Of a stretch of 64,000 nt of DNA, positions 60,431 to 64,000 are shown in pieces. Numbering within the stretch: position 1 is the stretch's first letter; every line of letters starts with the position of its first letter. The DNA is from JAFGRU01 sp016934985 (GTDB lineage Bacteria; Desulfobacterota; Desulfuromonadia; Desulfuromonadales; JAAYDE01): positions 434,001 through 498,000 of the forward strand of contig CAXXJQ010000006.1 in NCBI GenBank assembly GCA_963665045.2, in the 5' to 3' direction. The translations under genes and the position numbers were made by a program. Below the pieces are notes generated by a model. It made no database searches, was not told the origin of the DNA, and saw nothing but the letters and a program-made list of their open reading frames with translations.

Positions 60431-61780
60431 CTAAAGGCGCAGGGCTTTGGGCCCCAGGGAAGAACCTGTTTCAGCAACAGCGGATGCTGCCGCCTCGGCA
60501 ACGGCATCGGCAAGGACATTGGCGACTATTTGCCTGCGCTTTTCAGGATCGCCGTTGGCTTCATTGCCGGACAAGCGGTATTCAGACGAAGCGGACGCTT
60601 TTTGAAGGCCTTTACGGATCTGGGCAAGGCGCTTGGCAACATCGAACCAGAAGGGCGCGCCAAGCCCGATAAGGAAACCGGTCATGATCACGGTAAAAAG
60701 CCAGATGAGAAAGCCCCCGAAGTCATGCAAGGCCGTATTGAAGATGCGGCCGCCAAAGCAGGCGGCTTCAAGCTGCATCTTTTTCTGATCGGTTTTTGCG
60801 AGCGCCTGGCATTTGGAGCTGCTGGTCGCCCAGGCCTCCTGGCCCTGGCCATAGGGACAGTCAGGATAGAAATTCCACCCCAGGGGAACGCCCATGGCGA
60901 CGAGATCGGTGAGCTGTTGTTGGGCCTGCTGGGCCCTGGACTGAATGTTTTTCAAGGCAAGCTTTTCGTCAAGCAGCGCTTTTTCGCCTTTCAGTGTTTG
61001 CTCAAGGGCAGCGATCCCGGCTTGAAGCTTTTCCTTGCCCTCCTCTGAAGCTGTCGCATCCAGTTTACTTTTGGCCGTGGCCAGTTCATTTTCCAGGTCC
61101 GCCACCCTTGCCTCGACGGCATTGACGTCTTTCAGGGATTCCTGGGCCTTCTGGTAGTTTTCGAGAAAATTCTCCTGCTTTTCAATCACGGCGGCCGCCA
61201 ATTGGGGATCAGTCCGGTAGGCTTCGAAAATGCGGACGCCGTCGATATTCGCGACAATGGCCAGGGCGATACCAATGGCGATCGACCAGAACTGGGAACG
61301 ACGCTTAAAGCTGGCGGAGACGGCAGAGCCGAACTCTTCATACTTGCGGGCCAGCCGGTTGAACTCTATCCTGACCTTGTCGCTTGCCTCGCGGGAGGCT
61401 TTTTTGACACATTCACATTCGGCCAGACAGCGAAGCAGGTACTCCAACGATATCTTGTCATAAAGTCCCTGCCACTTTTTGTCCTTGCCGTAAGAGGACA
61501 GATGCTCTTCCAGGGTTTTGTCCTGCCATTCGATTGCGGGCAGCTCTCCGGCCGCTTCGGCCGGGTTGTTGACAACCCGCGTGAAAAACGCCCAGCGCTC
61601 CTCATCGGACATTCCCAACGAACCATTTCCCAGCTCCTCATTAAGGAGTTTCATCACCTGGATCAGGTTCCTTTTACGCATCCGGACAGCCCGCAGGCAG
61701 ACCTCCATGATAATCGTCACGACGGTCGCCAGGGCTGCCATGGTCAAGGCAAAAGCCAGCGTTGCATCAAGTAACTGCAT
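60431..61780 (-). CDS. Membrane protein with coiled coil, first gene of the unknown envelope cluster
   Basis: A 449-residue protein with a transmembrane helix near the N-terminus (FALTMAALATVVTIIMEVCL), one near 175 (FWSIAIGIALAIVANIDGVR) and one near 370 (FLIWLFTVIMTGFLIGLGAP). Between the last two is a long coiled coil (about 205-300, QKAQESLKDVNAVEARVADL and on) and a periplasmic Cys-containing loop (YPDCPYG, SKCQAL, ACFGG). A helical C-terminal tail follows. No family recognised. ATG 61780 is used, with GGAGG six bases upstream. The site lies in the palindrome ATGGAGGTCCTCCAT, which could mask it. Confidence 0.8.
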   Translation of the reverse strand: MQLLDATLAFALTMAALATVVTIIMEVCLRAVRMRKRNLIQVMKLLNEELGNGSLGMSDEERWAFFTRVVNNPAEAAGELPAIEWQDKTLEEHLSSYGKDKKWQGLYDKISLEYLLRCLAECECVKKASREASDKVRIEFNRLARKYEEFGSAVSASFKRRSQFWSIAIGIALAIVANIDGVRIFEAYRTDPQLAAAVIEKQENFLENYQKAQESLKDVNAVEARVADLENELATAKSKLDATASEEGKEKLQAGIAALEQTLKGEKALLDEKLALKNIQSRAQQAQQQLTDLVAMGVPLGWNFYPDCPYGQGQEAWATSSSKCQALAKTDQKKMQLEAACFGGRIFNTALHDFGGFLIWLFTVIMTGFLIGLGAPFWFDVAKRLAQIRKGLQKASASSEYRLSGNEANGDPEKRRQIVANVLADAVAEAAASAVAETGSSLGPKALRL

Positions 61781-61918
61781 GGAGGACCTCCATTTCAATT
61801 TTTCGAAGTTCTTTGTTTTGGTAGTACCTGCCGGGAAGCCCCTGTTACGGAGAATGATGGAGATAAAAAAAGATTAATGGGGTCACGGGAATATGCAACC
61901 GGGAAACGGAATCCTTTA

Positions 61919-63412
61919 TCAGGACTTCTTTACCATCCCTTCCAACGCCCCCAGAATCCGCACCATGGCCAGGGTATCCAGGCGGCAATATTCGAGCAAA
62001 TTCTCACGGATCTCGGCAAGGCGGAAAAGATCGTCCGTCCGGCACATCTCATGGTAGGCCAGCATGGCCATGCCACCTTCGCCAATACTCAAACCCTTGT
62101 AGGTCAGGTCGGGCACGAGGGCCGGCAGGACCTCCTTGATGGAATACGAACCGCGCATCTGCCAGCGGTAGAGGTGGCGCTTCTTGAACGGCACCATCAG
62201 GTCGCGGATATTGTCGATGCGCACGTTCAGCGCATCGGCCAGGTCGGGGAAAGTCTCGGCGAGGCCGCGCAGCACCCCTTTTTCAAAGGCCTGGTTGTAG
62301 GTCAGGACGCAAGCTTCCTCGGGGATCTCGGCGAGAAGCCTTTCCGCCAGCTCGCGGCGCGGGTCCCGCCCCCGCTCAACGAGATACTCGCAATGCTCGG
62401 GTTCGGCACCGGCACTGCTCTGGATGTGCAGGGAATATTGAAAAGGGATCTTCTGATAGGGCCGGGTGCCGTCGAATGGCGGCACAGGCGTGTCGAAGGT
62501 TTCGAAATCGAGGTGGCAGAGAGGATACCAGAGGCTGTCGAGAAACTCCCTGATCTTATCCGGCTCAACCACATCCTGCCGGTTGAGGGTGGTTTCGGCC
62601 TGGAAGCGCTGGGCGCCGTTAAGAGCATCGAGAGGAAGGTCTTCAATACGGATCGTCCCCTGGCGGTACCAGGCGAACTTGTCGATCCCCCGCCCTCGTA
62701 GAGAGAAGATGGAATCCTTGGGAATGTGCCGCCAGCACCAGGGGATGAAATCGCATTCGTAGGGATCGCTGCAGTGCGGTCCGATGTCGATATCCGGTTC
62801 GCCTTTTTGAAGGTCCTCGCGCAGACGGGCTATGATTGCCGGAAGGGCGGTCTGACGTTTGAGCACCTCATCGGTAATGTCGACACTGGCAAACAGGCGG
62901 TGCACATCCAACTCTCCCCGGCGCACGTAGCTGTTGTCGATATGGACCAGGAAAGCGCGGGACACCGACAGCCCACAGCGGCTCAAGACGTAATGCTGGA
63001 TGGCCACGTCGTCAAGGTTGACCTCCTTGACCGAGGTGGACATCTTGACCTCGTGAATCTCCCACATTCCGTCCCGACGCACCAGAATATCGGCCTTGAC
63101 GAAGATGCCGTTGAAATCGAAAGAGGCTTCGTAGATAACATTGATTCCCTGGTCGATAAGCTGGCGGGTTTTTTCAACCTGCTTTGGGATACTCAACCCC
63201 TCATAAGGGACTTCGACGCCGCCGGGGAAAAGACCCTGGGCGATGATGCCGACCTCGGAGCCGGCCTGAAAACGGGCGTCACGGGCCGGGTCAGGGGGGA
63301 ATTCGAAATCGGGGGGATTTTTGGTCAGATAGAGGGCTTTAGGGCACTGCATGCCCTTGAGGATCAGCGATTTGCTCAGACCGGCTTGCCTTCGAAAATT
63401 CACGGCCGACAA
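61919..63412 (-). CDS. DUF2779 protein: Cas4-like nuclease fused to a DEDD exonuclease
   Basis: A 497-residue protein. The N-terminal part has SKSLILKGMQCPKALYL and a later ADILVRRDGMWEIHEVKMST (D...E-V-K), the form of Cas4/RecB-type PD-(D/E)xK nucleases, and a Cys group HCSDPYECDFIPWCW that with the first Cys could hold a 4Fe-4S cluster. The C-terminal half has LCHLDFETFDTPVPPFDGTR (D-x-E), LTYNQAFEKGVLRGLAETFP and NLLEYCRLDTLAMVRIL, the three motifs of a DEDD-type RNase H-fold exonuclease. Function is unknown, presumably DNA repair or defence. The gene is monocistronic. Confidence 0.85.
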   Translation of the reverse strand: MSAVNFRRQAGLSKSLILKGMQCPKALYLTKNPPDFEFPPDPARDARFQAGSEVGIIAQGLFPGGVEVPYEGLSIPKQVEKTRQLIDQGINVIYEASFDFNGIFVKADILVRRDGMWEIHEVKMSTSVKEVNLDDVAIQHYVLSRCGLSVSRAFLVHIDNSYVRRGELDVHRLFASVDITDEVLKRQTALPAIIARLREDLQKGEPDIDIGPHCSDPYECDFIPWCWRHIPKDSIFSLRGRGIDKFAWYRQGTIRIEDLPLDALNGAQRFQAETTLNRQDVVEPDKIREFLDSLWYPLCHLDFETFDTPVPPFDGTRPYQKIPFQYSLHIQSSAGAEPEHCEYLVERGRDPRRELAERLLAEIPEEACVLTYNQAFEKGVLRGLAETFPDLADALNVRIDNIRDLMVPFKKRHLYRWQMRGSYSIKEVLPALVPDLTYKGLSIGEGGMAMLAYHEMCRTDDLFRLAEIRENLLEYCRLDTLAMVRILGALEGMVKKS

Positions 63413-63594
63413 CCTTCCATAAAGTCAGTGTTTCCATGAATTTAAAACATATTAATAATGACATGTCAAACAAGGGTTGTCATCAAAAAGCCTGTACGAG
63501 GAAATGCGGGAGCTTCTTCTAAAGCACCATATCAAGTTATTAGTCTTCCCCGGTCGACGCAGCCGAAGCGACGGAAAATCCAAACCAATAATAG

Positions 63595-63625
63595 AAAAAG
63601 GCCACCCCACCGGGTGACCTTTCTT
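63595..63625 (-). terminator. Terminator of brnTA
   Basis: On the minus strand AAAGGTCACCC pairs with GGGTGGCCTTT (one non-canonical pair), followed by TTT. It lies about 30 bases past the brnA stop. Confidence 0.8.
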
Positions 63626-63653
63626 TCGTTAAATAAAATTTCCTTCCGCTACT

Positions 63654-63881
63654 TTAGCTAGCCAACTTTTCAAGTTTTTCCGCAAGCCACATTTTGATGA
63701 TGGATTGCCGGGTGACACCGAGGCGGCGGGCCTCCTTGTCGAGTGATTGAATCATCCAGACGGGGAAATCGACATTGACCCGCTTTTGTTCCTGCTCGGG
63801 GCGACGAGCCTTGGACATATCTAGATCATCAATTACAGATTGGTTGTCGTCAAATTTTTTGTCAAAGTCTTTAGCTCTCAT
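63654..63881 (-). CDS. brnA: BrnA-type antitoxin
   Basis: A 75-residue ribbon-helix-helix antitoxin of the BrnTA module. The N-terminal half is charged (MRAKDFDKKFDDNQSVIDDL). The DNA-binding part is RVNVDFPVWMIQSLDKEARR and LGVTRQSIIKMWLAEKLEKL, the typical BrnA sequence. I start it at 63881, inside the end of brnT, because that gives the conserved N-terminus and has GAGGAG upstream. A longer frame to 63941 would overlap the toxin in an unnatural way. Confidence 0.9.
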   Translation of the reverse strand: MRAKDFDKKFDDNQSVIDDLDMSKARRPEQEQKRVNVDFPVWMIQSLDKEARRLGVTRQSIIKMWLAEKLEKLAS

Positions 63882-63999
63882 AGAGTATGATCTCCTCTGG
63901 CCGGGATCGCCTGACCGAAATGAGACGAATAGTCTGGTCACGGTAGGTAATCACGGCAGACCAGTGTTTTCCATCAATTTTTCCGACAATAAGATATCT
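63871..63999 (-). CDS. brnT: BrnT-type toxin, C-terminal part (cut by window end)
   Basis: The last 42 residues of a toxin: RYLIVGKIDGKHWSAVITYR, then RLISVRRSRPEEIILYES. The V-I-T-Y-R-x-x-x-I-R-L-I-S-x-R-R-(A/S)-x-x-x-E motif is the C-terminus of the RelE-fold RNase BrnT, with the Arg pair near the active site. The stop lies 11 bases inside the brnA start, the usual overlapping order. Promoter and N-terminus lie outside the window. Confidence 0.92.
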   Translation of the reverse strand, partial: RYLIVGKIDGKHWSAVITYRDQTIRLISVRRSRPEEIILYES

Positions 64000-64000
64000 T

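Overview
The window looks like a chromosomal segment of a Gram-negative deltaproteobacterium, most likely of the Desulfuromonadales (Geobacter / Desulfuromonas / Pelobacter relatives). This is inferred from the lysA-dapA-dapB-dapL lysine cluster (LL-diaminopimelate aminotransferase route), an Aquifex-type aconitase, many short periplasmic binding proteins, a c-di-GMP phosphodiesterase with its own periplasmic sensor, DUF2294, DUF5661 and DUF2779 proteins, and REP-like palindromes dispersed between genes. No species can be named from the sequence alone. No rRNA, tRNA, CRISPR array or intact transposase was seen.

Layout. 1-3.7 kb: end of lysA, then dapA, dapB and dapL on the plus strand, closed by a strong terminator. 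4-12 kb: a long minus-strand run with an envelope or lipid theme: an unrecognised 826-residue protein, a phosphatidylserine-decarboxylase-like protein, an Lgt-like membrane protein, a DUF2062 protein, an orphan phnH, a GT4 glycosyltransferase and a PAP2 phosphatase. 12-20 kb: larE, a membrane protein and a secreted nuclease (plus), then an aconitase lacking one expected cluster cysteine and an SBP-PAS-GGDEF-EAL protein (minus). 20-28 kb: DEAD-box helicase, YbeL-like zinc-ribbon protein, a permease-methyltransferase fusion with an internal ribosome-binding site, a receiver-domain remnant and tex. 28-32 kb: two paralogous periplasmic binding proteins with identical 5' ends flanking a catalase. 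32-37 kb: beta-propeller lipoprotein, pseudouridine synthase, histidine kinase and response regulator.

36-47 kb is a repeat-rich, partly degraded zone: a CARDB fragment, a DUF188 gene and its truncated copy, an HPP-like membrane protein with a copied leader, a tiny Lys-rich gene, a beta-CASP hydrolase, an FGE-like protein, a higBA module split by a MITE-like insert and flanked by 42-bp direct repeats, an alcohol dehydrogenase and a DUF2294 gene behind a leader terminator. 47.7-51.8 kb holds the best candidate for an undescribed system: a tight, AT-richer three-gene operon (Z1-type helicase/ATPase, a 152-residue unknown protein, a DNA methyltransferase) bracketed by 27-bp inverted REP-like repeats. 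Upstream of it lies a tandem ThyX-like gene whose two halves keep complementary parts of the ThyX motif.

53.7-64 kb carries small enzymes (PNPOx-like, AlaX, Asp/Glu racemase, GNAT), a three-gene envelope cluster of unknown function (coiled-coil membrane protein, 620-residue helical protein, lipoprotein), a Cas4-like/DEDD nuclease fusion (DUF2779) and a brnTA toxin-antitoxin pair cut by the window edge. All repeat, promoter and terminator calls were made by eye; no database search or folding computation was run.
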